Part shown: positions 5,761 to 16,500 of the stretch, in pieces
How positions within the stretch are numbered: the first letter of the stretch is position 1
Layout of the letters: the number at the start of each line of letters is the position of its first letter
Virus record (IMG/VR): IMGVR_UViG_3300007511_001544
Coordinates: 1 to 64,000 of that record
DNA length: 64,000 bases
DNA from: a virus
Strand: one strand, 5' to 3'
Notes under the pieces: generated by a model
What the model was told of the DNA's origin: nothing
Database searches by the model: none
What the model saw: only the letters and a program-made list of their open reading frames with translations
Program-made: the position numbers and the translations under genes

Positions 5761-7656
5761 CTACAAATCAAGTTTAAGTTTAAGTGTATAGGAGTCTGTT
5801 TCTCTTTTCAAGACAGGGGTAGCTAATTTTGCTATTCCAAGAAGGTTTTTGTCTTTGTCATAAATTCCAACTTTACTAATGAAAGTTTGTTTCTGAAAAT
5901 TGCCTTCGTGGTTGCTGTAATCGCTCTTGACTGTGTTCTTGATTTTCATAAGGTGAGGCTCAATATAAGAAGAGCTATCGAAATGTATTTGTTCTTTCCA
6001 AGATGAATTAGAGGAAGATATCCATGTTGGGTTTTGTGAATTGTTTAGCGAACCGAAAGGCGCATTTGCAAACATAGTAATTGTTGGAACAATATTTTTT
6101 CCTCTAAAGGATAAAGAAAAATGGCTGGCGCTTGGGAAGTATCCATAGTTTGCATCTGTTCTAACTGCGCCGCCTGGGGAGTGGTCACCAGACCCGGTTG
6201 CAATTCCTTGGCTACCCGATGATCCTGTGAGATGAGACATGAAATAAGTCCAGTTAGCCTGAAACCCTTTGCCTGCACCGGCTGAACCTGTTCCTGTATA
6301 GGAATCAATAGCACCGCTATCGATGGTTCTCTCGTTGTATAATAATATAAACCCTTCGTCATAAAGAACAACCCCAACTGTTGACCCACTAACTGATGAC
6401 CCCGATTTAGTAGAGATAAGTTCTCCATTTCTTTTTTCGTCTTTTGCTTGATCCAGCAGAGATCCTGTATAATAGAATTTTAAATCAACACTACCCTTTT
6501 CAATTTGAGATCCATAAAATATGGCTGGAACGCTAATAAGATTAATAGCTCCCGTAAGATAAGGGGGAATTGTCGGGTCGGCTGTTTTACTCCCCGAAAA
6601 AGTAAACGCTGGACTTTGAATCCTATACTTGTCTATTATATTTCTTAGGGCGAGCACAGGTCTACTTTGACTAAAATATGTATCAGTTGAGTGGAACCCT
6701 GGGTCGGCAGGATCTGTAGCTCCTTTGTTGTTTGGAGCAAACTTCCTATAAGGCAGCACACGACCGCCGTAAATATAGTTTCTATCAATGCTCGATGTTA
6801 GAGGGTATGCTCCCGTTAAAAGTGTGCCGTAATCTGCTTCATTATAAGTTCCTGTTGCAATACTCTTAAAAGACGACATGTTGCCATCTTTCACAACATA
6901 TGTGTGAATACTATTTTTGGCTGCACCGCCGCCAAAACCGACAGAACTTGCGCTCAAAGTTAAGTGGCACCCACTGCTGCTGTTTGCAATTAAGATAGGG
7001 GTGTTGCCCAAAATTCCAGGGTTGGAAGGAACAGCGTTTTGCATTGTGTATTTGCCCCTGGACTGTGTTAGGCTTAAAACATTTCCGTTCCTATGTACAT
7101 CAATTGCAAGGTCTGGGATAAGCTGCCCGGCACCCACAGAGTAGTCGATGGCGGGGGCTCTTCTGGTTCCGTTAGCTAGCGAAATGGCGTTAAATACAGC
7201 AATGGCATGGTCCGCATCGGTAGAATATCCGCCTTGGCAGCCTATCTTATACCAGGCAATAGCCCCATATCCCTTGACAAAATTAGAAGATGATATTGTT
7301 TCGTCCCCAAGATATTTAGTTGGTTTGGCTGCGGTATAATTCTCATCATATTGAAAGATTACTTTGCGCCCACCTCCATCCTCTAATACAATAGTTCCAC
7401 TGAGCACGGAAGCTGCTGAAATATCTAACAGAGTCAATGACCCCGTGGCTGATCTGTTTTCATCGGCACCAGAGATAGGAGTGCGATCAATATTTAATTC
7501 ATTTAAATTTACAGTGCCGGTTACAAGATTGTTTGCGGTAGGTTTTCCGTTGTTAAAATACAGGCTTCCGCTATATCCGACAAACTCATACTGCGGAGCC
7601 GTCTCAAGGCGATTAATGAATATGTCGTCTGGACCAAACTCGTGGAGGAATGGCAT
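5761..7656 (-). CDS. Virion structural protein, probable tail or baseplate
   Basis: This 631-residue protein is rich in Ser, Thr, Gly and Asn with TGS-type repeats, as in the neighbouring virion proteins. It opens MPFLHEFGPDDIFINRLET. Its end, near IGIYDKDKNLLGIAKLATPV and a final TDSYTLKLKLDL, closely parallels the end of the next protein upstream (GLYGANNELLAVAKLSEPL ... NEFTLRVRLDY). The two therefore share a C-terminal domain of about 50 residues and are probably paralogous at that end. A clear GGAGGTGG Shine-Dalgarno sequence precedes the ATG. No enzyme motif is visible. Assignment rests on composition, paralogy and position. Confidence 0.65.
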   Translation of the reverse strand: MPFLHEFGPDDIFINRLETAPQYEFVGYSGSLYFNNGKPTANNLVTGTVNLNELNIDRTPISGADENRSATGSLTLLDISAASVLSGTIVLEDGGGRKVIFQYDENYTAAKPTKYLGDETISSSNFVKGYGAIAWYKIGCQGGYSTDADHAIAVFNAISLANGTRRAPAIDYSVGAGQLIPDLAIDVHRNGNVLSLTQSRGKYTMQNAVPSNPGILGNTPILIANSSSGCHLTLSASSVGFGGGAAKNSIHTYVVKDGNMSSFKSIATGTYNEADYGTLLTGAYPLTSSIDRNYIYGGRVLPYRKFAPNNKGATDPADPGFHSTDTYFSQSRPVLALRNIIDKYRIQSPAFTFSGSKTADPTIPPYLTGAINLISVPAIFYGSQIEKGSVDLKFYYTGSLLDQAKDEKRNGELISTKSGSSVSGSTVGVVLYDEGFILLYNERTIDSGAIDSYTGTGSAGAGKGFQANWTYFMSHLTGSSGSQGIATGSGDHSPGGAVRTDANYGYFPSASHFSLSFRGKNIVPTITMFANAPFGSLNNSQNPTWISSSNSSWKEQIHFDSSSYIEPHLMKIKNTVKSDYSNHEGNFQKQTFISKVGIYDKDKNLLGIAKLATPVLKRETDSYTLKLKLDL

Positions 7657-7668
7657 TTTCCACCTCCA

Positions 7669-8808
7669 CTAATAGTCTAATCTAACCCGCAATGTAAACT
7701 CGTTTGATGGGGTTTTCTTGAGAGGTTCGCTGAGTTTGGCAACGGCTAAAAGCTCATTGTTTGCCCCATAGAGCCCAACAGTGGTAATGTAAGAAACAGG
7801 ACTATCCTCTCTTGTTTCCTTAACCCTAATTTGACTCTTGGATAAATATGTTGGGTTGCTGGAGTAATTAAACTCTCCGGCATTACCACGGCAGAAATAA
7901 ATTGTAGAATTTAGTTCTGTGGTGTTGGTAAAGTAAATATCCTGTAGTCTGTTTCTAAGATCGTCGCAAGTGCCACTAATAGATGCACTTACAATATCAT
8001 CATCGACTCCAAAGTTTGATGCACTGTTCATAGTCATCTTGCCGCCAGTATTTGCAGCAAGGTTTTCGCCCCAACCATAAAGTCCTCGACTAAGAAGACC
8101 ACCACTAGCAACAGTCTTGAATAACGATGAAGTCAAGACAACAATACCTGCTTGGTAATAAATCAGTCCGCAAGGAAGTCCTTGGTTGTCTGTTAGTATA
8201 GTCTCAAAGGTTCCACTATTAGAGGAAGTGGCATAAAGAATATTATATTCTCCAGCGGGAGAATTTGTCTTAAAGGAAGTTGAGCCGCTTGAATCTTGGA
8301 CCTTAATTACGTTGGTTGTTAAGGCAGCCTGGGAATAAGAGCTTGTAGGATTAACGCTAAAGTTCATTCGGAAAGTTCCTTTTTGGAACTCGTCTTTGGT
8401 CAGCAGGCGAGAGAAGTTAAAGAAGATAGCATCATCGAATTTATCACCACCTGTCAGGTCTCCATCTTTATCAAACTGCCTAATACTACCAGTCGCATCA
8501 TGACCGGCAAGTATTTGTGCCATTTGATTATATATTTGTAATTTTTGCTTCCCCTGGACTACTCCGGAACCAGAAAGAGCCGAGTTGGCACTAAGACCCA
8601 AAGTTATGTCAAAAATATGGTTAGCAGAAGAACTGAGGTACGGATAATCATAAACACTCTGGAACATACCATGAGTGTAATTTTTGATATTCAGTGTTGG
8701 TAAGTAAGTTCCAGAAACGATTGTACCAGTAATCGGAATCGCCTCGTGAAGCTTTGTCCTTGTTGACTGAATGTCCGATGTTTGTAGTGTTTTAAAAGAA
8801 GTAGCCAT
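7669..8808 (-). CDS. Virion structural protein, paralogous C-terminus with its neighbour
   Basis: The 379-residue protein is beta-rich with Ser/Thr/Gly runs. It starts MATSFKTLQTSDIQSTRTKLHE and ends with the shared closing domain (ISTVGLYG-type strand, LLAVAKLSEPLKKTPSNEF, final RVRLDY). Phage tail and baseplate proteins with a KVGIYD...LLAIAKL ending are usually trimeric or multimeric adaptors, but the exact role cannot be read here. A Shine-Dalgarno AAGGAAT precedes the ATG, 12 nt after the upstream stop. It stands in a row of structural genes that are almost contiguous, so it is expected in the virion. Confidence 0.65.
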   Translation of the reverse strand: MATSFKTLQTSDIQSTRTKLHEAIPITGTIVSGTYLPTLNIKNYTHGMFQSVYDYPYLSSSANHIFDITLGLSANSALSGSGVVQGKQKLQIYNQMAQILAGHDATGSIRQFDKDGDLTGGDKFDDAIFFNFSRLLTKDEFQKGTFRMNFSVNPTSSYSQAALTTNVIKVQDSSGSTSFKTNSPAGEYNILYATSSNSGTFETILTDNQGLPCGLIYYQAGIVVLTSSLFKTVASGGLLSRGLYGWGENLAANTGGKMTMNSASNFGVDDDIVSASISGTCDDLRNRLQDIYFTNTTELNSTIYFCRGNAGEFNYSSNPTYLSKSQIRVKETREDSPVSYITTVGLYGANNELLAVAKLSEPLKKTPSNEFTLRVRLDY

Positions 8809-8820
8809 GGTTATTCCTTA

Positions 8821-9867
8821 TCAAGTCTGCTTCAAATACCGAACAGGAATATCTACTCGGTATCCTGTCGTGAAGCCTGTGACTCTAATTGTGGAGTCAA
8901 TATATCTAAATGTGGTTCCCGTAGCGTTTACATAACTTGCGGCAGTTGTACCGCCAAGCTTGGTAAATAATACGTTGCTTGTTTGTAGGTTTTCTGCGGC
9001 CAGTATTCTGAACGACAGACGAGTTCCATATCGACCGCCGTTTGTGTTTCCGATAACAGAGAATGTATCTGCTGGATTGTCCTTGTTAGTTGAAACATTA
9101 AATTCTGCTACCCCTGGAGCATTTCCATCAGGGGCAGAAAAATAGTTTGCATTTGAGTTCAGAGAGAAGTAATAACTTGCAATGTTATCATCATCGACAA
9201 ATGACGGTCTAGCTACGGTAGTTCCGTCCATTGAGAGAATCTGCCCAAGGCGGTTGTCCATCTCTATCAAATATTGTGTTTCTCTAAGAGGGTCCGCAGC
9301 ATCTAATTTTTCAATTGACAGGTCCGTATTGTCAATCCCTTGATCAATACAAACGAATTGTCCTGCCGTAGCAAATGTTCTGTTTCCACGCAGTAGTCCA
9401 ATAAATGTTCTAAATGGGGACGTTGTTGCTGCGCTCGTTTTATAAGTATCAGGATTAGCCGTCGTGTAATCGGCTGCTATCAAATACCCTCCAGTAGGGA
9501 TATCGGTAAATGCCGTTGTGTTTTTATCAACAGTCTGCGACACTGTATCATTTATCTTGAGAACAGGAAGATACAAAAGATCTTCACGGGTATACGAAAC
9601 AAGTTTGTGGTTCAAGATCGAAGTATTATTTGTAAAAGCCTCTAAGACTGGTGTCTGTAAGATGTTTATATCATAATATGCTGAACCGCTAGGGTGAGCA
9701 CCTTCGGACGCATTACTGTTTCTATATAAACTGTAGTCTATTTCGTCATCACCAAAAGCAAATTTTGCTATACGAAAACTGCCGTCGCCGGCAGCAAGAC
9801 GCTTGCGTCCAGTATCCGTCAAAACTGCGTCCAAAATAATGTCACCGCTGTTGTCTAAAAATGCCAT
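8821..9867 (-). CDS. Conserved virion protein, MAFLDNSGDIILDAVLTD type
   Basis: The 348-residue protein starts MAFLDNSGDIILDAVLTDTG, followed by RKRLAAGDGSFRIAKFAFGDDEIDY. I recognise this N-terminus as recurring in virion proteins of large T4-like environmental phages; the 17193-18215 product has a related opening (IQIELTPHGKKVFSQGKF...FYDDDILYD). The rest is beta-rich. A start with GAGGAAG Shine-Dalgarno sequence lies in the 76-nt gap behind 9944, which also holds a TATTTA element. The likely place is the tail or baseplate periphery; the precise role is unknown. Confidence 0.7.
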   Translation of the reverse strand: MAFLDNSGDIILDAVLTDTGRKRLAAGDGSFRIAKFAFGDDEIDYSLYRNSNASEGAHPSGSAYYDINILQTPVLEAFTNNTSILNHKLVSYTREDLLYLPVLKINDTVSQTVDKNTTAFTDIPTGGYLIAADYTTANPDTYKTSAATTSPFRTFIGLLRGNRTFATAGQFVCIDQGIDNTDLSIEKLDAADPLRETQYLIEMDNRLGQILSMDGTTVARPSFVDDDNIASYYFSLNSNANYFSAPDGNAPGVAEFNVSTNKDNPADTFSVIGNTNGGRYGTRLSFRILAAENLQTSNVLFTKLGGTTAASYVNATGTTFRYIDSTIRVTGFTTGYRVDIPVRYLKQT

Positions 9868-9917
9868 GTTATCTTCCTCTTTGTGTAACTATTGTTTTGA
9901 GATTTTTTGGCTCTTAG

Positions 9918-9923
9918 TAAATA
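9918..9923 (-). promoter_or_regulatory. TATTTA element in a 76-nt intergenic gap
   Basis: The gap at 9868-9943 is among the longest in the window. On the minus strand it contains GACTATTTACTAAG about 50 nt before an ATG that has its own Shine-Dalgarno sequence. This fits a promoter with a normal leader, and supports reading the TATTTA at the SD-less starts as a promoter part as well. No hairpin terminator was seen. Confidence 0.35.
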
Positions 9924-9943
9924 GTCGCATTTTATTGTTTTTG

Positions 9944-12900
9944 TTAGTTTCTGGTTTTTTCGCTGCTCTCAAACTCAATTGCAATATCAATTTTCCTTCC
10001 TGTATCACGGGAAGTGAGCCTGACAACAAACTTGTTGTTCAGTATTCCGTTGGTTCCCGCTTGGTTGATCAAACTCTTAAAAGATGAAAAATACCCAGTA
10101 CGAGTATCTATAGCCCCAAGTGCTTGACTTGTTTCTTGATAGGGCAGTGATTGTATATCTGCTGCCTTTATCTCTACCTTTTTCACCATCTTTTTAGAGG
10201 GTGCTTTAGCAGTTGATATCGGCGGAACATACTCTTGAATTACTGCTGTTTTAAATCCTTCGTCCGACTGAAGCTCTACTTCGTATATCGGAGAAGGGTT
10301 TGACATTTGTTTTGCAAAGTTCATTGTTCTAAATGTATAATAATACTTTTTGTTCGGCTGCAAATCGTCTATAAAGTCGTAAGCTTTTGCTCGGCGGATC
10401 ATAGGAGCGTGAGGGTCTGGATCTAAAAGCTTATGTGGTGGACCAGCAAAACTCTCGTACAGTTGTTTATAGTTGGCAACATTTGGGTTTATTTTGTCAG
10501 TCCTGTAGATCATCATGATGACGTCATTCGTCGGGGTTTCTCTAAACTGCACTTTGTTTGGTGGCACCAGTGAGTTGCCAGTTCTTTGATCTTCTGAGAT
10601 GCTCCTAAAATAAGCCCTCTCTGCGTTACTAAAGGCTGTATAGTTTAAGGCATCTGCATCAAGATACTCTCCTGGCGTGGGTGCAAGATTTATAAGCAGC
10701 TTATCGTCTCGCCCTTTATAGGAAAACAAGGTGACTTGCGGGGGCAGCGGAGGATACGCTTGGACCCTGACTCTCGGGTAATTAACTCCTCCAACGATTT
10801 CGTCCGGACGTCCGCCCGGAAGCGGGCTTGCTTGGTTACTTGCATACGTCCCGCCCCGACCCGTGGCTGTGCTGACTTTCCACCTGTCCGAGTTAATAGG
10901 GTATTCAATTATTTTCACATTTGGTTTTGTGTCAACATTAAAAGAGAAAAAGCAAGCCTGCTTATTTGGCTCTGGGGCTTCGGGGCGGCCGCCACGAGGT
11001 CGAGGTCGAACGGGCGGATAAACCCCAACCCGAGTCCTAAACTCAAATTTCGAACCATAAACTACATCATAGGCGTACAATTCATAATGATAGTACTTAT
11101 CGTATTTAACCTGGGTGTCTACAAAATCAATCATATCGACCGTCGAGATGTTGGCGAAAAAATAGTTTTGTAATATGGTTTTCCTAAAGGGTCCTTGTGG
11201 GCGGGCTCTGTTTACGGGAACCATTTCGTATTTTACCAATTTAAACAAGATAGTTTCTGAATCGCTAAAAACTTTTTGCCCTCTGAGTAGTTCTTTGTAT
11301 GTTACCATCCTGTCTCTTGCGTGACTCAAGATGGCTCTTTTTGTGATGTTAAACCATGCTGTGGCAGTAGTGGGGCCGCCGTTCTGATCAAGAACTGGTC
11401 CCCTCGTAGTAATATCTGTGAGTCCGCCGTTGTTGTTTATATTTCTTAGAACGCTTTCACTCCAGCGGTCAAAATTAAATATTTTTAGATTTGCTCGCTG
11501 TCTAACGACCTCTGGTTGTCTTTGTCTTGTGTCATCCTCTTCTTCGCCAATACGGTCAGTGCCTTGGGGCGCAATTATTCCATAAGATGTTATTTTAAAA
11601 CTTTTTGCATTAGGGTTCATATTGGTCACAGAATTAACGAGACCTGTTGTAGTCAAAGTGTTGCTCACTAAATCTCCAAAAGTTCCTGTTGTTATCATGG
11701 GTATACCAAGCTCAACGTACCATGGAAAATCATATTTCTTGTGGTTCAGTTCAGAATATAAATCCATAGATCCCGCATCAGTTGCTATGTTGTAATAACG
11801 ACGAGCGAGTTCAGAGGTTAGGTCAACGGTTAAGTTTTTGTTTTGCATAACTCTTCCGTATTGCGTGAAATATGCTCTCATACCACCCTCATTAATTCTT
11901 GGTAGCGAGCCTGTTATAAATTCTCCTAACCTAATCAAGCGATCATAATTTCCCTGAAGTTCTCTGCCGTTAGGGGAATCATCCCACCCACGGCCGCCTA
12001 TGCGCTGCTCTAGTTGACGAACTTGTCTGCCCGCAGCTAGCTGATAAACATACATGTTGGGCAACGCCGCTTCGGGTATAATAAATTGTGCTAATGCATT
12101 TTGATATCCTCGGACTGCATAATTATACTCCGATGTAACATAGGCTCCTCTTTGTACACTGGCCTCAAAAGATTGGCGGGTCCCTGGAAGCTCGTTAAGA
12201 ACTCTTGTATATGGATCGTTCACAAACTTTGTTGTTGTTTGAAAATCGTAAAATTCATACGTTATGGGCGGCTTCCCTGTAACCAAGGCAATTCTTTCAG
12301 ATGGCAACAAACACTTTTCTGCTATGTCTAAAATTTCATCTAACTCTAGTTCTTCAGCCAGTTCCTTAAATACTGCATGAAGAGTGTGATTATAGCCCAC
12401 ATAAGGAGTTCCAACTGGGCGGTCATTGTCGTCAAGGTAATTGTTATTTCTGCCCCGTCGAGGATGCATAACTTTGTCGGGATCCGTATTCCCGCCCCCT
12501 CTTTCCATTAGGAAATTTTCATGATCATTATAAAAATTAGTAAACTGTGTCCACGGAGTGCCACCCTCTACGTCAAGCTCATTAAGAATAATTTTCATCC
12601 TAGCAGATGGTTCTGAGATTCTGGTATATCCTCCTCGCATACCTGGCCTCCAGATTGTCCCTTGTTGTCCTGGGGTGTTCCACGAAACAAAGTTTTGGCG
12701 ATACTTTTGGATTAACATTGTCTTGTGCCAGTCGCCCTGCGTTATGTCATTACCTGTTGATTGATCTGTGTCCCGTGCAAAAAAATCAAGAACCTCGTCA
12801 AGATCTTCGAAAGCTCGCAGTTGCCCTTGTTTTGCCAAGCGAACCAACTCTTTGGCAAAGTTAAATGGGTTAGAGTCTGTTGACCCACTTGGGTACCCTG

Positions 12901-13558
12901 CTGCAAATACGAGACTTTTGTGAGCCCCTTTGGCATCTCCAATGTTGCGAGGGGTTGCCGCAGGGTTTTGGTCGTACACTCGTGAATCTTCTTCTCCTGC
13001 TGGTGGTTTCTTTCCGGCATGGAAAGCGTCCCGCCACTCTTCTGCCTGTTTTACGGAGATGCCACGAGGCTTATATGTGGCCGCTTGTCTCATGTACCCC
13101 CCAAGGTTAAAGTTTATATTAACAGATGTTTGTCTTTCGAGAGTCAACCTTCGAAGAGTGCCCGGAGCATCATCATCTGTTTCCAGAGGGGTGTCAGAAA
13201 GCAGTTTAAAATTCTTATCCATACCCATAGAATAGAAACGATTTAAAGGGTCTAAATACTTGACATCTCTTTGTACAACTATATCTCTCGCTTCAAAGTT
13301 TGGGCTTCGGTCACCATACAAAACATCAAATGAATTAAATTTCTTTGCGCCCTGAGCCGGGGTGTAATCCTCCCTATCAATTTCATAAAAGTATCGGTTA
13401 CTTCCAACATAAGATCCAGTTTCATCTGCTGCTAATGTTAGGTCGTTAACAAAATCCTTTCGCCTATCCGCTAAAGTTGCCGGATTTACAACTACTTCAC
13501 CTCGTTGGTTTGGTCGTCGATATTGTCGTTCGTTCCTGTTGTTATCACCTGCTGCCAA
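9944..13558 (-). CDS. Large virion structural protein, 1204 residues
   Basis: The protein starts at a TTG (13558) with a good Shine-Dalgarno AGAGGA formed by the last codons of the upstream gene; the reading MAAGDNNRNERQYRRPNQRG is basic at the N-terminus. The middle is long and mixed in composition. The region from about residue 900 has Pro-rich strands (YPPLPPQVTLFSYKG) and NKKYYYTFRTMNFAKQMSNPS, which looks like a fibronectin type III-like closing fold. No enzyme motif is seen. With its neighbour of almost the same length it probably forms part of the tail or baseplate. The C-terminus ends with charged FESSEKTRN. Confidence 0.65.
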   Translation of the reverse strand: MAAGDNNRNERQYRRPNQRGEVVVNPATLADRRKDFVNDLTLAADETGSYVGSNRYFYEIDREDYTPAQGAKKFNSFDVLYGDRSPNFEARDIVVQRDVKYLDPLNRFYSMGMDKNFKLLSDTPLETDDDAPGTLRRLTLERQTSVNINFNLGGYMRQAATYKPRGISVKQAEEWRDAFHAGKKPPAGEEDSRVYDQNPAATPRNIGDAKGAHKSLVFAAGYPSGSTDSNPFNFAKELVRLAKQGQLRAFEDLDEVLDFFARDTDQSTGNDITQGDWHKTMLIQKYRQNFVSWNTPGQQGTIWRPGMRGGYTRISEPSARMKIILNELDVEGGTPWTQFTNFYNDHENFLMERGGGNTDPDKVMHPRRGRNNNYLDDNDRPVGTPYVGYNHTLHAVFKELAEELELDEILDIAEKCLLPSERIALVTGKPPITYEFYDFQTTTKFVNDPYTRVLNELPGTRQSFEASVQRGAYVTSEYNYAVRGYQNALAQFIIPEAALPNMYVYQLAAGRQVRQLEQRIGGRGWDDSPNGRELQGNYDRLIRLGEFITGSLPRINEGGMRAYFTQYGRVMQNKNLTVDLTSELARRYYNIATDAGSMDLYSELNHKKYDFPWYVELGIPMITTGTFGDLVSNTLTTTGLVNSVTNMNPNAKSFKITSYGIIAPQGTDRIGEEEDDTRQRQPEVVRQRANLKIFNFDRWSESVLRNINNNGGLTDITTRGPVLDQNGGPTTATAWFNITKRAILSHARDRMVTYKELLRGQKVFSDSETILFKLVKYEMVPVNRARPQGPFRKTILQNYFFANISTVDMIDFVDTQVKYDKYYHYELYAYDVVYGSKFEFRTRVGVYPPVRPRPRGGRPEAPEPNKQACFFSFNVDTKPNVKIIEYPINSDRWKVSTATGRGGTYASNQASPLPGGRPDEIVGGVNYPRVRVQAYPPLPPQVTLFSYKGRDDKLLINLAPTPGEYLDADALNYTAFSNAERAYFRSISEDQRTGNSLVPPNKVQFRETPTNDVIMMIYRTDKINPNVANYKQLYESFAGPPHKLLDPDPHAPMIRRAKAYDFIDDLQPNKKYYYTFRTMNFAKQMSNPSPIYEVELQSDEGFKTAVIQEYVPPISTAKAPSKKMVKKVEIKAADIQSLPYQETSQALGAIDTRTGYFSSFKSLINQAGTNGILNNKFVVRLTSRDTGRKIDIAIEFESSEKTRN

Positions 13559-13562
13559 CTGT

Positions 13563-16500
13563 TTATCCTCTCAGTACAAAATATCTATTGTATATAGGTA
13601 AATCAAATAAATCTTTGTAAGCTACGTCTACCCCGCTATTGATATTATTTGCCTTTCCGGCAGCAGGAGTTTCATCGGATCCTGCTTCATCTTGTACCAA
13701 CACAGGGACATCATCTTTGACAAACGTCCTAACCCTGCACAACAAACTTCCTCCGGAGGTATTTTGGTAATCTTGTAATGTGAATTTTCTCCAAACAGGC
13801 AGGAGGGGTTTGGCGGTAAAAACGGGGTTATTTTCATCTATATCTACGCCACGATCAGCAAAGGGTCTCACCTCAAGATTATTAAATCCTGATAAATATT
13901 CAATGACCCCTAGTTGTTTGTAGTTCATCCAAAAGGCTAAAAACTTAGAGTATATCTTCATAGGATCACGGGTTGTTTTATATGGCGGGAATTCGTCGTC
14001 TTCTGAAATATATGAGATCGACTCGGCAAAGGGAGCTTTGTCTACATCTTCAAGCTGAAACCTAACTGCGTCAAGATTTCCTGTAAGCTGTTTCTTGGCT
14101 TGTGAAGCAGCAACCACGAACATCGACTTTAGTTGATTTGGCATTTGTCTATATAAATTTTGCACAGAGGCGGCAACACTCTGGTCATCAAGTCCCAGAG
14201 AATTTATATTGTTAACCATAGAGTTAAACATTTCCTTTTGATAGGTCACTTGATCTATTATTGGATTTAGTTCCAACTCTCCAATAATTCCAAACGTAAG
14301 TTTTATGGGAGGTAAACCAACATCATCAAATTGAATATCAATGTCCTTGTCTTTAAATGATGGATCAACAACAGACCCATAAGACCCTGTGGCGGACGGA
14401 TTAAGTTCTGAGTCGGTATTTTTTAAGAAAGCCTTCACTGATTCTTCGGGGTCAGAATTTCCCCCCAGGATAGCTCCAACTAAGCCGTCACCCTTCATTA
14501 GATCTTTATCATGTCCTTCTTGCCCTACTTTAATAACCCTTCCCTTGACATTACTTGGGGAGGGAACCCCGAAAGGAGACTTTATACCTTCTGTTATTTG
14601 GCACGCATGAAATTGTAAGGACTCGCCTAGTGAATTAAAAAGCTGTCTCGTTGTTTGTGTTTTTGCTTGAATACTGTAAAAGGGGAGATTCTGTTTTACA
14701 GAAATATTTTTTCTTTTCACGAGGTCTGAAAACAACTCTCCGTAACGATTTAAGTCGTAGGCGGCGATGTTCTGTCCAATTGCTTTATAATCTGTCTGTA
14801 CAAGCGGTTCCTTTCCAAATATTTTTATTGCTTTGGGAGAAAAATATTGATAGCTAGAGTCTTGGAACGTTGTTCCTTGGGGGTCCACTTCATTAGATAC
14901 TGAATTCCCTTCCGTATAAGGAGAAAAATATTTGTTAAATTCTTCCTGTACTCTGTTACTAAAAAATTGTCTCGAATAGGTTGGCAGCCCGAATCTGTTT
15001 TCTATATCTCCCTGTGCCTGTCTAGAAAGATATAAATACCCCACCTCATAATCTTGACCAAATTCAAACAATTGACTAAAGTATTTTTTAGTACTTAAAA
15101 CAGGGAGGTCTTTTCCAACAGGATGTTCATCAATTTTGGCAGGTAATGTTGTGCCCTCCCCAAAGGGGTCTTTTGGCATCCACGAATCCAAAACTCTGTC
15201 TATACTCTGTTTAAAGAGTGCCACTATCTCTGAAAAACTTTTTATTCCGTCGGGATCTTTATCACCAACTAGCCCCGATAACATAGTCCCTATAGCATCA
15301 TAACTAAGACTTGTGACGGTTATTACTCTTGCATATAGAGAGATAAAAGTCTGTATGTCCTGCTCTAAGATTGTTTCTGCTGTTGATCCGGCTATAGCAA
15401 TCTTGTTTAAAGGAACCAGCACCTTATCATTTAATCTATCATATAATCCAACGCCATCCTTTATTTGTCCCTTGGGGCGAGGAAGGTCGGGATCGCTTGG
15501 TGGAGAATTTATGATCATGTCGTGTATCTCCATGGCATTTCTCTGCACCTTTCTTAATCTTAGTGACATTTTCCTAAGATAAAGAATGCTTGGATCTAAA
15601 ACATCAACAGAAACACCATATTGGTAAGTTCCTTGAGTTTGTGTCTTTGCGTCATCCGCATAAGTGTCGTATCCTTCGTAAAAGTTTAGCCGAGAAGTGT
15701 CCTGAGTATTTTGTGGGAATTGCATATTCGAGACAAACTGCGGTGGATCAACAACTTCTTCTGGTCTATAATATGTGCTTTCGTCGTGATCAGACCGCCC
15801 AAACGTAAGATCGTTGACAGCTATTGTACGATGTTCTTTTATTTGTCTTTTTGTCATTGAAACATTTAATACCTTTGCGGTTTCTCCAGAGGATATTTCC
15901 AGCATACCGCCGCCGTTAAACATTTCATTAACAATTAAAGGATTCGAATAGAGCCAGGGAAATCTACTATTTTTTATTAAAAACCCCAGTTTATCAAAAA
16001 CAAACCCGTACCTGGCATTATCATTTTCGCACTTTGTTACCCAAAAATTGGAAAAGTAATTTTCATCCTTTATAATATCTCCAACCCTAGCTTCGCCACC
16101 AAGACGCCTTAAAACTTTGCTGTAATCTTTGTACAATTGCTCCTTTACATCAACAAGTTTAAGGTTTCCATATTGTCTTCTGTCCCGTACATTTTTTTCA
16201 AGCGGTGCCGTGCGAGCAACTCTAAGAACCCTCGGGGGTGTGACTAATGGTGCCGCCTCTTGTTTCTTAAAAATGTTTTGTTCTCCTTTAAAGATACCAG
16301 GCGAAATAAATCCAACTCCTGTAGAAATTAAAGGTTTCTCTATTCTGGCTGTGCCAGAGTTTGCCCTCATTCCTCTACTCTCCATGAAGGCACCATAATC
16401 CATATAAGTGAACGCATAAAATCTTATATTTTCAAGACGGGTGTCAGAGTAAGTTTCATTCTTTCCAAAGCTAAAAGTTATCGGGTTTAATAATATCTTT

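Noticed and set aside
9868-9943. A 13-codon frame in the gap before the 348-residue virion protein
   Set aside because: Too short, no Shine-Dalgarno sequence and no homology.
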